DNA from: Elephas maximus indicus
Lineage: Eukaryota; Chordata; Mammalia; Proboscidea; Elephantidae
Length of the DNA stretch: 64,000 bases
Direction of reading: 5' to 3'
Assembly: GCF_024166365.1 (NCBI RefSeq)
Contig: NC_064822.1
Coordinates: forward strand, 103,970,823 to 104,034,822
In this document: positions 33,401 to 42,951 of the stretch, in pieces
How positions within the stretch are numbered: the first letter of the stretch is position 1
Layout of the letters: every line of letters starts with the position of its first letter
Notes under the pieces: generated by a model
What the model was told of the DNA's origin: nothing
The model's input: only the letters and a program-made list of their open reading frames with translations
Databases searched by the model: none
Made by a program: the position numbers and the translations under genes

Positions 33401-33716
33401 CCCATCCACATCATTAAGGTCGACTCTACTTTGAGGAGGCAGCTCTTCCCCAGTCATCTTTTGAGCTCCTTCCAACCTGGGGGACTCATCTTCCAGCACT
33501 GTAACAGACAATGTTCCACTGCTATTCATAAGGTTTTCACTGGCTAATGCTTTTCAGAAGTAGACTGCTGGGTCCTTCTTCCTAGTCTGTCTTAGTCTGG
33601 AAACTCAGCTGAAACCTGTCCTCCATGGGTGATCCTGCTGGTATCTGAACCAGTGGCATAACTTCCAGCATCGCAGCAACACACAAGCCCCCACAGTACA
33701 ACAAACTGACAGACAC
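30493..33716 (-). mobile_element. Nearly complete RTE-clade LINE
   Basis: 3.2 kb, about the full length of mammalian RTE/BovB-type elements. On the minus strand the 5' end is near 33716 and the 3' end at 30493 terminates in '...GACGGCACCTAACAGCAACAACA'. The 3' tail is the one shared with AfroSINE, in line with RTE supplying the machinery for these SINEs (known for related SINE/LINE pairs; inferred here). Its left side abuts the L1 3' UTR; its right side abuts the receptor unit B exactly where A/B homology starts. The other RTE copies in the window are fragments of the same family. Confidence 0.85.
30520..33529 (-). pseudogene. RTE LINE polyprotein (endonuclease + reverse transcriptase), broken
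   Basis: Single ORF in the parent element. Order on the minus strand: N-terminal leader from about 33529 ('MNSSGTLSVTVLEDESPRLE'), start of the exonuclease/endonuclease/phosphatase domain ('IRTWNVRNMKL', near 33290), its core at 32601-33170 ('IITGDWNAKVGN', 'TWTLPDGTHRNQI'), linker 32350-32745, reverse transcriptase 31522-32253 ('APGIDGISIEMFQ', 'PIPKKDDPTERGNYRTISLI', 'YFIDYAKAFNCVNHNKLW') with LHYADDTT at about 31270-31290, then the C-terminal part to 30520. Split by several frameshifts and stops, so not active. Confidence 0.8.
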
Positions 33717-34079
33717 CACTGTTAGTATATACTCTAATGTCTTTTTAAAACAAAATGATTTTAACAATTTCTGAACTACAGGAAGAGTTCAGTGTGAGGT
33801 AAATATATAAAAGTGTAGGTAAGCCAGAAATGTTCATTTTTCCAATAAACCCTTGTGGAACAAGTATAGGATTCTCTGAAGTATGAGAATAATGTGACCC
33901 AAGATTGATAAGTGCTAAAGGACAAAAACTCTTGCTGAGATATAATGAGGTCAGCTTTGAGATATCTGAGCACAGAGTCCAGGCAGAGCAAGGAGGGAGT
34001 GTATGAGAAGATTGGGTGATGCCCTGAAGGAGATAGAAAATCAGTGGGGATCTATTTTATTTCAAGAAACTATGCTCAT
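33717..34079 (+). promoter_or_regulatory. Conserved proximal upstream block of OR2
   Basis: Homologous to 13207-13766 but shorter: about 190 bp of unit A are missing after 'ctgaactacaggaagagtt'. Retains the 'gaacaagtataggattctctgaagtatgagaata' block, GGACAAAAACT at 33920-33930 (TATA-like, with C for T) and a splice-acceptor-like TTTATTTCAAG ending at 34066, 14 bp before the ATG. Everything farther upstream in units A and C is replaced here by the RTE element. Regulatory role inferred. Confidence 0.4.
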
Positions 34080-35024
34080 ATGGATTTGAGGAACCACAGC
34101 ACCATCACCGAGTTCATCCTCCTCGGGCTGTCTGCTGACCCCCACATTGAGGCTCTGCTCTTTGTACTCTTTCTGGTGATCTACCTCCTGACCCTGATGG
34201 GGAACCTGGTGATGCTGCTGGTGATCATGGCTGATTCTCACCTCCACACACCCATGTACTTCTTCTTGGGCAGTCTGTCATTCCTGGACATCTGTTTCTC
34301 TTCTGTCACTCTACCCAAGCTGCTTGAAGGCCTTCTGTCTGAGAAGAAAACCATCTCTGTAGAAGGCTGCCTGGCTCAGGTCTTCTTTGTGATTATCACT
34401 GGAGGGACTGAAGCCTTTCTGCTTTCAATGATGGCCTATGACCGCTATGCTGCCATCTGCCACCCACTGCTCTATGGACAGCTGATGAACAACCAGCTCT
34501 GTGTGAGGCTGGTGTTGACCTCATGGGGCCTGGCCCTTCTCAACGCAATCCTCATTGTGCTCTTGGCTATTAACCTGGACTTCTGTGAGGCCCAAACTAT
34601 AAAGCACTACGCCTGTGAGCTACCCTCTCTCTTCCCCCTGTCTTGCTCTGATATCTCCATCAATATCAATATCCTGATCTGTTCTACTTTACTGCATGCG
34701 TTTGGAACCTTCCTCCCAATCTTTATCTCCTATGCCCGTATTATCTCCACCATCCTGAGCATCAGCTCCACCACAGGCAGAAACAAGGCCTTCTCCACCT
34801 GTTCCTCCCACCTCATTGCAGTGATCCTGTTCTTTGGTTCAGGTTTGGTTCGCTATCTCATGCCCACCTCTGGTTCCTCCCTTGATTTGCTTGCCTCCTT
34901 ACAGTACAGTGTGGTCACTCCCATGCTGAATCCCCTCATCTACAGCCTAAAGAACAAGGAGGTGAAGACAGCTTTGAAAAGAACACTGGGGAAATATTAT
35001 ATTTTAGCTAATGAACAAAGATAG
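34080..35024 (+). CDS. OR8S1-like: Olfactory receptor, OR8S-like (copy 2)
   Basis: Intact odorant receptor of 314 residues. The in-frame GTG at 34044 would add 12 residues but lies upstream of the conserved acceptor-like AG (34066) and is not shared with the paralogs, so ATG 34080 (MDLRNHSTITEF) is chosen. All class II hallmarks are present: N5 glycosylation site, GN in TM1, LHTPMYFFL, MAYDRYAAIC at 118-127, KAFSTCSSHLIA, PMLNPLIYSLKNK. The C-terminus differs: small deletions after 'LGKY' remove the stop used by copies 1 and 3, so translation runs 7 residues further to 'ILANEQR'. A cytoplasmic tail extension of this size is probably tolerated. Same role as copy 1; odorant unknown. Confidence 0.93.
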   Translation: MDLRNHSTITEFILLGLSADPHIEALLFVLFLVIYLLTLMGNLVMLLVIMADSHLHTPMYFFLGSLSFLDICFSSVTLPKLLEGLLSEKKTISVEGCLAQVFFVIITGGTEAFLLSMMAYDRYAAICHPLLYGQLMNNQLCVRLVLTSWGLALLNAILIVLLAINLDFCEAQTIKHYACELPSLFPLSCSDISININILICSTLLHAFGTFLPIFISYARIISTILSISSTTGRNKAFSTCSSHLIAVILFFGSGLVRYLMPTSGSSLDLLASLQYSVVTPMLNPLIYSLKNKEVKTALKRTLGKYYILANEQR

Positions 35025-35631
35025 TTATGTCACAAATTTGCAAAGATTGCGTTTCTCTACATAAGCTTTTTTGTCTCCACCCCTTCCCACTACACAATGT
35101 CAAATACGTGCACGAAAGAGTGCAGAGCCTGCCTGAACACAACCAATCTCCTTATTCCATGGTAGGGGCTCTTGATTTTGGTCTCCTAATTAGAATGAAA
35201 AGATAAGATAGAGAGATGATTGTTTTATGAGATCCAGCGTCTATGAGGAGTCCCGGAAAGAAATGAAAAACAAAGGAGAAATTCACTAAACCAAAATCAA
35301 AGTTTTTTCAAGTAACAACTACTTGGAAATTTTTGAGATATCATTGCCAAAAAATGCTATGTCAACAAAATGGGCAAAACTACATGTAGAATCTTATAAA
35401 AATGAGAACACTACATACTAAGGTTACAAAATATTGCTAATGAGGTAGTCAGCATAGAACTTCTATCCTGAAATGCATTCATTAATAAATAAGAATTTTT
35501 GAATGAGAAACTGATTTGGACTGTAAATTTTCACCTAAAGCAAAATAAAACTTAAAAAATAAATAAGAAAAAATTTTAGATTTCTGAATGCTCAAATCTA
35601 AGAGAGAGGTAATAAAACCTAATGTAAGAAG
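35025..35631. other. Downstream flank of OR2
   Basis: Colinear with 14691-15317. At about 35490-35565 there is a short L1 3'-end piece ('tgaatgagaaactgatttggactgtaaattttcacctaaagc') absent from unit A, bracketed by AATAAATAAGAA-like repeats. No gene. Confidence 0.5.
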
Positions 35632-36350
35632 GAATCCTTGTGTGTCAAAAACTGTTTAAGACTATTAGGTTGGCTATTTGAACCCACTCTACTGTGCCTT
35701 CGGAGACAGACCTGTTGATCTGTGTCTTAGTTATCTAGGGCTGTTATAACAGAAATACCACAAGTGGATGGCTTTGACAAACAAAAGTTTATTCTCTCAC
35801 AGTTCAGTAGGCTGGAAGTCCAAATTCAGGGCATCAGGTCCAGGGGAAGGCTTTCTCTCTGTTGGTTCTGAAGGAAGGTCCTAGTCATCAGTCTTTCTCT
35901 GGTCTAGGAGCATTTCAGTGCAGGAACCTTGGGTCCAAAGAACGTGCTCTGCTCCCAGTGCTGTTTTCTTGGTGGTACTACATCCCCCGTCTCTCTGCTC
36001 ATTCCTCTCCTTTATGTCTCAAAAGAGACTGGCTCAAGACAAAATCCAATCTTGTAGATTGAGTCCTGTCTCATTAACATAACTGCCGCTAACCCATCTC
36101 ATTAACATCTTAGTGATAGGATTTACAACACTTTGGAAAATCACATCAGATGACAAAATGGTGGATAATCACACAATACTCAGAATCATGGCATAGCCAA
36201 TTTGACACACATATTTTTGGGGGACACAATTCAATACATGACAATCTGCTCCCAAAATTCACAGTCTTGAAAACCCTATGGAGGAGTTCCACTCTGTACA
36301 CATGGGGTCGCCATGAGTCAGAATCTACTGACGGCTATTAACAATAACAA
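35632..36350 (+). mobile_element. AfroSINE split by a solo LTR
   Basis: The left part 35632-35722 and right part 36249-36350 ('ctcccaaaattcacagtcttgaaaaccctatgg ... gtcagaatctactgacggc') form one long-variant AfroSINE, homologous to the unbroken copy at 15318-15505. The LTR at 35723-36243 sits in its middle. Confidence 0.8.
35723..36243 (-). repeat. Fossil MaLR-like solo LTR, present only in unit B
   Basis: Same family as 3431-3946, reverse orientation (+ strand TGTCTTAGTTATCTAGGGC to CATGACA). Perfect 5-bp target duplication ATCTG at 35718-35722 and 36244-36248. The paralogous SINE in unit A has a single ATCT-type site and no LTR, so the insertion followed the A/B duplication, unless it was lost exactly from A. 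Confidence 0.87.
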
Positions 36351-37224
36351 ATGTAAGAAAAGGATAAAAAACTAAATAAATGAAATCACAAATGAATGTA
36401 TTAGAAAACAGAATCAAGAAATAAATTCATGCTACAGCTATTCAAAATGATCTATAAAAGTTGCCATGACTTTGTAGAATATATTCAAGAAATGAAAAAA
36501 GAAACAAATAATAACATCACTAATATAAAAGAAAAATTACAAGGAAATACTGAAATTCTATAGTAATAATTTTGAGTTACAGGATTGTGTTTGATTTTCA
36601 AGTAAAATTTAAATCAAGAAAAAGAAAAAAGAGCCATTAGATTTGTTTAAAAATATATATATTATCAAAGAATTAACTTCAAAGGAGCTACAGGCACAGA
36701 TAGATCTTTCGGTTGGCACGTTCCAAATTTTAGCATTCAAAATAGTCCTATGTTATACGAATTTTCTTAGAGTACAGAATAATATGGAAGTTTGTCAATG
36801 CACTTACAAAGACAAAATAACTCTCATTCAAACCTTACCATCCTCTAATGACTATATAAGCAACAATTCTAAATAGAATATTAATCCATCGAGTCCAAAA
36901 GTATGCTGAAAGAATAGTTCATAACCAAATGAATCTTATTATTGATTTGATTCCTCATGAACTATTATTCTGTCAATAGATTAAATGAGAACAATCATAT
37001 TTTTACCCTGATAGGGTTTCAAATGACATAAAATAAAATTCAACACCAATTTCTACCTGAAATGTTTAATAAATAAGTTTCAAATGATTCTTCATTTGAT
37101 ACAAAAAATATATACATTTAATTTTAAACATGAACCAACCACATACTTCAGGATAAAATGTCATATTGGAGAAATTACAAAGTAAATAAGAAAAGAATAC
37201 TTATTATCACCCATATTACTTAAG

Positions 37225-37387
37225 AAAAAAAAAATCCATTGCCATCAAATCAATTCCAACTCATAGCGACCCTATAGGACAGAGTAGAACTGCCCCATAG
37301 GGTTTCCAAGGAGCACCTCACGGATTTGAACTACCAACCTTTTGGTTAGCAGTCGTAGCTCTTTACCGTTACACCACCAGGGCTTTC
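37225..37387 (-). mobile_element. AfroSINE, unit B only
   Basis: Reverse AfroSINE: the + strand starts with an A-run, 'atccattgccatcaaatcaattccaactcatagcgacc', and ends 'ccaccagggctttc'. Target duplication TATTACTTAAG at 37214-37224 and 37388-37398. Absent from the homologous site in unit A (near 16365). Confidence 0.88.
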
Positions 37388-37594
37388 TATTACTTAAGAG
37401 AATTCTGTAATTTCTCACCAATACAAATAGATGAGGATAAAATCTGAGATTAAATTTGGGAGGCAGGAATCTATCAATATTTGGAAGTTATTTGATTATC
37501 TACCTGGAAAATCTAAGAAAAATCTATTAGAAAAGAAAAAATTGTTAGTATACCAGGAAAGTGTAATAAGGTGAACATTTAAGATATTCATACA

Positions 37595-37933
37595 GGCCCC
37601 AGACACTCTTTTTTAACTCAGTACTGAAGTCACTCCTGAGGTTCACCCTTTGGCCAAAGATTAGAAAGGCCCATAAAACAAACAATAATACACATAGCTC
37701 AAACATATAAACAAAACTAAATGGGTACACCAGCCCAGAGGCAAGGACAAGAAGGAAAGAGGGGACAAGAAAGCTGGATGAGTGGAAATGGGGAACCCAA
37801 GGTCAAAAAGGGGAGAATGTTGACACATGGTGGGGTTGGCAACCAATGTCACAAAACAATATGTATATTGTTTAATCAGAAACTAATTTGTTCTATAGAT
37901 CTTCGTCTAAAGCACAAAAAACAAAATAAAATA
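37595..37933 (+). mobile_element. LINE-1 3'-end insertion, unit B only
   Basis: 339 bp ending 'gatcttcgtctaaagcacaaaaaacaaaataaaataa', with a 14-bp target duplication AAGATATTCATACA (37581-37594 and 37934-37947). Its interior 'gagaatgttgacacatggtggggttggcaaccaatgtcac' matches 50370-50410. Unit A (about 16545) has the empty site. Confidence 0.8.
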
Positions 37934-38136
37934 AAGATATTCATACAATTAGTAGTTTTTCTATATACCAGGAAAAACTGTTAAATAAAAAATATATGTA
38001 TCGAGTGGAAAAGAGTCTATTCGCTATAGCAAGATCAATATAAAATCCTCAAGATTAAACTTAAGAATCAATACTTAAAACACATGTGAACAAAACAACC
38101 AAATTGAGCTAAGTGATATAAAAGATGTTTAAATTC

Positions 38137-38436
38137 CTCTTTAGACAGGGATTGGACTGGATTATAAAATAGAAAATGATAATGGTGAGGAATGAGCCTC
38201 TTGGATCAAGTAGACACATGAGACTACGTGGGCAGCTCCTGTCTGGAGGGGAGATGTGAATGCCGAGGGGGCAGAAGCTGGCTGAATGGACACGGAAATA
38301 CAGGGTGGAGAGGAGTGTGCTGTCTCATTAGGAGTAGAGCAACTAGGAGTATATAGCAAGATGTACATAAGTTTTTGCATGAGAGATTGACTTGATTTGT
38401 AAACTTTCACTTAAAGCCCAATAAAAATTTTTTTTA
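38137..38436 (+). mobile_element. LINE-1 3'-end insertion, unit B only
   Basis: 300 bp ending 'tgacttgatttgtaaactttcacttaaagcccaataaaaatt', with a 17-bp target duplication AAAAGATGTTTAAATTC (38120-38136) and AAAAGATGTTCAAATTC (38437-38453). Closely similar to 53878-54092, including 'gggcagctcctgt' and 'ggtggagaggagtgtgctgtc'. Confidence 0.8.
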
Positions 38437-39344
38437 AAAAGATGTTCAAATTCATGCAGAATGTATTCATTAGGCAGGCTTTCATCTTCATATCATAGAA
38501 AATGTAATTAACAGTAATATAAACCATAAGAATAGTTATCATTGACTTAACAAGAGATCTCAAGAGAGATGGTTCCAGAGTTGGTTCAGTAGCACAACAG
38601 AATCATCAATGATTTAGACTCTTTCCATCATCTGCTGTGCCATCCTCTACGTATTGGATTTCATCCTCAGGCTTGCCCCTACTACTGTGACTCTAGACAT
38701 CATGTTCTTATAAACACCCACCAAAGGTAAAGAAAGGGGAAGTGTTAGTTTAACCTGTTGTGGAACTTTATACATAAGTGGAATCCTTCTAAATGTTAAA
38801 ATTAAATATACTGAAAGTATTCAACTCTTGATGAGGAACTGAAGCAATTGATTTCATATACATTGCTAGTGTTAGTGTAAATTGGTTCAACCACTTCAGA
38901 AAACTGTTTGGCAGTATCTACTAAATCAAAACCATACATTTACTCTTAGGCCTATTCCTGTGTGTATACTAAAGAGCAGCGAATATACATATCCAGCAAA
39001 AACTAGAATGTTCCTAACAGTTTTATTCATTGTAGACCAAAACCGTAAATAATCCAAATGTCCATGTATTAGAGAACGGATTTTAATAAATGTAGCATAT
39101 TCATATGACGGAATGAATGATGTTATTGCTTTACAGCAATTTAAAAAACTATGGACAACACACGAATAAATCTCACAGATAATATATGACAGAAGCCAGA
39201 TACAAAGAGTACATACTATATGATTTCAATTATGTGAACTTAAAGACAGGAAAATTAATAATTGATGAACACAGAATAGTGTTCACCTGTGGGGAATAGA
39301 TTGACAGGGAAGTGGGATGAGGGAACTTTCAAAGATGATTAAAT

Positions 39345-39830
39345 GTTCCACAGCTTTGGAGAAACAATCCGCCTTTACACCTCTGGTCCAAGCTGCCAAA
39401 GTGAAGGCCTTGAGGCCAGAACATTCTCTGATAAGGAGGCAGGGAATTGAGTCACTCTCTCTCTCCCAGCTCCTTCTGTTTATCAGAGAAGACTTCCTCC
39501 TGTCTGGGCACAAAGTAACATTCTCTGTCTTTTTTCACTTGCACGGGCACCATAGGGCACCTGGCCAACCCCATTTCTGTATCTGTTCACAGAGGGGAGG
39601 GAACAGGGTCTCTCCAGTCTACTAAATGAGGGGGGTATATGTAAGACATCTGCTCTACCCCAGCTGTATGTGGGAGGGAATCCTACTGGCCATAGGAGAC
39701 CACTGCCCACTAGCAAAGCTGATCTCTCTCAGTCTCTTCTCTATGTAAGTAAAGCGTTTGCCCATGTACTAATAGAGAGTTGTGGTCTGTGTCTTTTGTT
39801 GGCAACCAAAAACCTTGGTGTGACAAACAC
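39345..39830 (+). repeat. Unassigned LTR-like insertion, unit B only
   Basis: A roughly 485-bp block with GC content above its surroundings, inserted between 'gattaaatgttc' and 'accttgattg', which are nearly continuous in unit A (about 18085-18100). It ends 'agtaaagcgtttgcccatg ... ttggcaaccaaaaaccttggtgtgaca', a layout like a polyadenylation signal plus R/U5 of a class I retroviral LTR, ending in CA. I could not settle the exact ends or a target duplication, and the family is not recognised. Fossil solo LTR is the best guess. Confidence 0.4.
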
Positions 39831-39959
39831 CTTGATTGAAGCAGTGGCTACACAAGTGCATACATATATCAAAATTCATTGATCTGTACCTTTAAGATGA
39901 GTGTACTTTAATCACTTGTATATTTTATACCTCAGTAAATAAAAAAAAACTAAACTAAA

Positions 39960-40560
39960 AAAATCATTCCCAAGTATGTTCTCCCAGTTCCTGCTGGCAC
40001 ATATTATTCATGGCCTGAAGTTGCATTGGTAAATAATTCTACAATCAGGGCAGTACTTGTCTCAGCCATGCTGAGACTTGACCTAGCTATTGATCTACAA
40101 GCCATGAGAGGAGGTGGGAGAGGGCAAGTAATACCTTCTAAGGCATCTACCTCAGGTGAAGTTTCTGCATGGTCTCACAGCAAAGAATTATGTATCAGAG
40201 TTTGTGGGCCACTTCTATTACGTAGTAGAATTTGTGGGCCTCTTCTATAAGCCCTGATGATTCAAGAGGTTCAGCGTTCTCAAATACATCAATCCAGATG
40301 TCCTCATCCTACTTTCATGGTCCTGCTCCCTTCTAATTTGGAGCGTGAACTTAGCATAGGATATTTCTTGTTATTGTTAGTTGCCATGGAGTCGACGCCA
40401 ACTCGTGGTGACCCCATGTGGGATACTGAGTATCTCCGTAACTCAGCTACTCTCACAATCAGATTCTAGGCCTGATTTTCAGCACAATCTTTGGTTGAAG
40501 AAGATAAGGATTTCTTTAAAACTGCCATACGACATTCTGGCTTTACATCATGTCCTAGGT
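39960..40560 (-). pseudogene. ERVL-type gag fossil fragment, unit B
   Basis: Paralog of 18225-18700 ('gctgagacttgacctagctattgatctacaagccatgag', 'catctacctcaggtgaagtttctgcatggtc', 'catcaatccagatgtcctcatcc'). Contains a short duplicated phrase ('tttgtgggccacttctatta' / 'tttgtgggcctcttctataa', 40200-40250) and an RTE scrap (about 40368-40430). Belongs to the same older ERVL lineage as the unit A copy. Fossil. Confidence 0.6.
40368..40430 (-). mobile_element. RTE 3'-end scrap
   Basis: 'ttgttattgttagttgccatggagtcgacgccaactcgtggtgacc' is the reverse complement of the extreme RTE 3' end. Only about 60 bp. Not present at the matching place in unit A, which has a different RTE end at 18708. Confidence 0.55.
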
Positions 40561-40980
40561 TGGAACTTGGCTAACCTAAGCCTGTTGTATTATTTCTTTA
40601 GAATGCCAATTGTATTCCACAACAACGAAGCAAATGCACACCCCTTATAATTATCATTCTCCCCATATCTTTCCATTGCTAAAGATATCACATAGACCAG
40701 TGCATCATTTTCCATATATGTCCCATCCCGATTCACCACAGGTAAGAGTCGTGTAGCTGTGATACTGACAGAAAAATTGGCTGCAATAGCAATAGAACGT
40801 CCTCAGAAAAAGAAGTTCAGAGACTAACAGTTGGAGTTTAAGTCAGTGTGAATTGAAGTGGCAAAGGTGAGAACACATTTTGGGTAGACACCAACAGCAT
40901 CTGATATGCTATTTAAAAAATGTGAAAATAATAAATGTATAGAAATTACAGAGTCCAATATTAAGCAATTAACAAATAAT
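40561..40980. other. Gap between unit B and the inverted copy, no gene
   Basis: AT-rich sequence without recognisable coding potential, known repeat wording or a match elsewhere in the window. Ends at the RTE scrap beginning near 40981. Confidence 0.4.
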
Positions 40981-41105
40981 GTGATTAAGTAGGTTCCAAT
41001 GCACAGTGACCCTATGAACAACAGAATGAAATACTGCCAGGTCCTGCGTCATCATCATAGACCTTGCTATGTTTGAGCCCATTGTTAAAGCCATCTCATT
41101 GAGGG
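40981..41105 (-). mobile_element. RTE 3'-end fragment at the edge of the inverted copy
   Basis: 'gtgattaagtaggttccaatgcacagtgaccctatgaacaacagaatgaaatactgcc' to 'gccatctcattgaggg' is a reverse RTE 3' end (compare 30505-30650). It stops exactly where homology to the receptor upstream segment, inverted, begins (41106). Confidence 0.65.
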
Positions 41106-42951
41106 ACCAACAGTCCAATGTCTATCTCTGATCTCCTCATTTCATTCCAGGTCTCAGCTTTCTCCAATCTTTTGGGATCCAAAAGCGTGATAGGATTTAT
41201 GCCCAGGCTGTAATATGTCCCTGTCCCCAGTGTTATGCAAGAAGGGAAGAGAGACCCTTCTGAAAAAGGTGTTTAAGGCAGAGGGGGGAAGAGAAATATC
41301 AGGACTCCATGCAAAGAAGGAGATGGTCTGCTAAGGAGCAGCAATTTTTCATCTCCAGCTCAAGGATGAGGGACAGAGGAGCAGGAGCCTCAGCTCTAGC
41401 ATGAATTCAATGGATGATGAAGTGACAGGGATTCTGGTTTGGTTAGAGCATGGAAGAAGAACTAAAACTCACATAGGCCTTTCCAAGAAGAAAAATAGGG
41501 GAACACAAGAGAATCAGGAAAGATATCACCATGTTGCTGGCTTTTTCTGGAAGTTCCTGTATGTTCTGACTTTGTCATTATGAATGGACACATCTTGGGT
41601 AAAGTCTTACCAGAAGAGAATTTGTGTCACAGGAGTCTGACTCTCAACATAGCAGATAACTTTTTCTTCTTTCTGTTAACGAGTGCAGGAAATTGGAATA
41701 GTTCAATCTCTAGAAGCACTTGAATGTTATAGAATCAGGATTTTTCCTTAACCTACACTGGTATCATTCCACAATGCAAATCAGTAATGGAAAGAGAGGG
41801 ACAGTTTCTCTAAAGAAAGTTATATTCTGAAACACTGGCATGTATTTCATTAAAACTTTCTTACATAACTCAGGTCCAGTAACCTGCCATCTCTTCATTT
41901 ATTTCCTCTGTGAATCTGAATACTATCCTAAGGACATCTTTTAAAGAAAGAACTCTCCAAAGGAACAAATGAGAGACTATCTGTGCTTAGGTAGCCATGG
42001 GCTGATTCTGGTATCCAGGGGAAGCTGAGCTAATGCTCTGTACTTCCTAAAGTCTCAGCCTGAAGCCATGCTCTGGACTCATTAACTACACAGTTTCCAG
42101 CTAAGAAAGTTAAACTTAGTAGGAGGCATGTAAGATTCTCTCCATGGCAGTATTTGAAGTTTCTACATTAAGGCAATCATTTAAATATTAGAAAAAAACT
42201 CTTCTAGGCTTGTGTTAAAAAGCAAAGATGACACTTTGAGGACTAAGGTGAGCCTGACCCAAGCCATGGTGTTTTCAATCGCCTCATATGCGTGCAAAAG
42301 CTGGACAATGAATAAGGAAGGTCAAAGAAGAATTGACACCTTTGAGTTGTGTTGGCAAAGAATATCGAATATACCATGGACTGCCAAAAGAACAAACAAA
42401 TCCGTCGTGGAAGAAGTACAGCCAGAATGCTTCTTAGAAGCAAAGATGACAAGACTTCGTCTCACATACTTTGGACATGTTATCAGGAGGGATCAGTCCC
42501 TGGAGAAGGACATCATGCTTGGTAAAGTGGAAGGTCAGTGAAAAAGAGAAAGACCCTCACGAGATGGGTTGACAGAGTGGCTACAACAATGGGCTCAAGC
42601 ATAGCAATGATAATGAGGATGGTGTAGGACCAGGCACTGTTTCATTCTGTTGTGTGCAGGGTCCCTATGAGTCAGAACCAACTCTACGGCACCTAACAAC
42701 AGGCTTGTGGGGCTAAAGAAAGAGAGAAGAAAAGGATTTAAAAAATTATTCTGTTGAAAAATGAACATTTCCTCATGGCCGCGTAGGGGTGAGAATGCCC
42801 TTTAAGAATTCTTAAGGGAGCTGAGCTATGAGGTCCACTACATTTTCTAGTGTACATGTTTTTCTTATATTCACAATAGGATTGCCCATTATAATGATTA
42901 ATTGATAGAAAAGATAACCAACCCTAGGGAAACAATTGGTCCTCGAGGCTC
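41106..42951 (-). repeat. Inverted copy of the receptor far-upstream segment
   Basis: The reverse complement of this stretch is colinear with 53712-55310 in unit C and 10230-11545 in unit A. For example 41108-41145 is the complement of 'ggagatcagagatagacattggactgttgg' (55266-55295), and 42935-42948 of the 'aggaccaa' start at 53718. It carries no receptor. An RTE at 42215-42700 is inserted in it. In unit orientation it is preceded by an RTE (42952-44545) at the same base as in unit C. The open frame at 41401-41583 has a broken, frame-shifted counterpart in C and is not a gene. Confidence 0.75.
42215..42700 (+). mobile_element. 5'-truncated RTE LINE 3' end
   Basis: Last 486 bp of RTE in forward orientation; translates in part as 'AKMTRLRLTYFGHVIRRDQSLEKDIMLGKVEGQ' (42212-42541), the C-terminus of the RTE protein, and ends 'cggcacctaacaac'. 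Target duplication AGGCTTGTG at 42206-42214 and 42701-42709. Confidence 0.85.

Larger units (their letters stand above)
36351..39344 (+). mobile_element. Old LINE-1 fragment, unit B copy, with three later insertions
   Basis: Colinear with 15520-17480 ('aatttgggaggcaggaatctatcaatatttgg', 'gattatctacctggaaaatctaagaaaaa', 'ttactcttaggcctattcctgtgtgtatac'). It is longer because of the AfroSINE at 37225-37387 and two L1 3' ends at 37595-37933 and 38137-38436. No coding capacity. Confidence 0.65.

Noticed and set aside
34044-34079. Longer start for OR copy 2 (GTG at 34044)
   Set aside because: Not an ATG, not shared with the other two receptors, and it lies upstream of the conserved acceptor-like AG at 34066.
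37721-37984. Frame with Gln/Arg/Gly-rich start as a small protein
   Set aside because: It lies in a retroposed L1 3' end with target duplications and includes its poly-A region.
41401-41583. Small frame 'MNSSMDDEVTGILVWLE..' as a possible gene
   Set aside because: The paralogous strand in unit C (54959-55186 complement) shares only the first few residues in a different arrangement; not conserved as coding.
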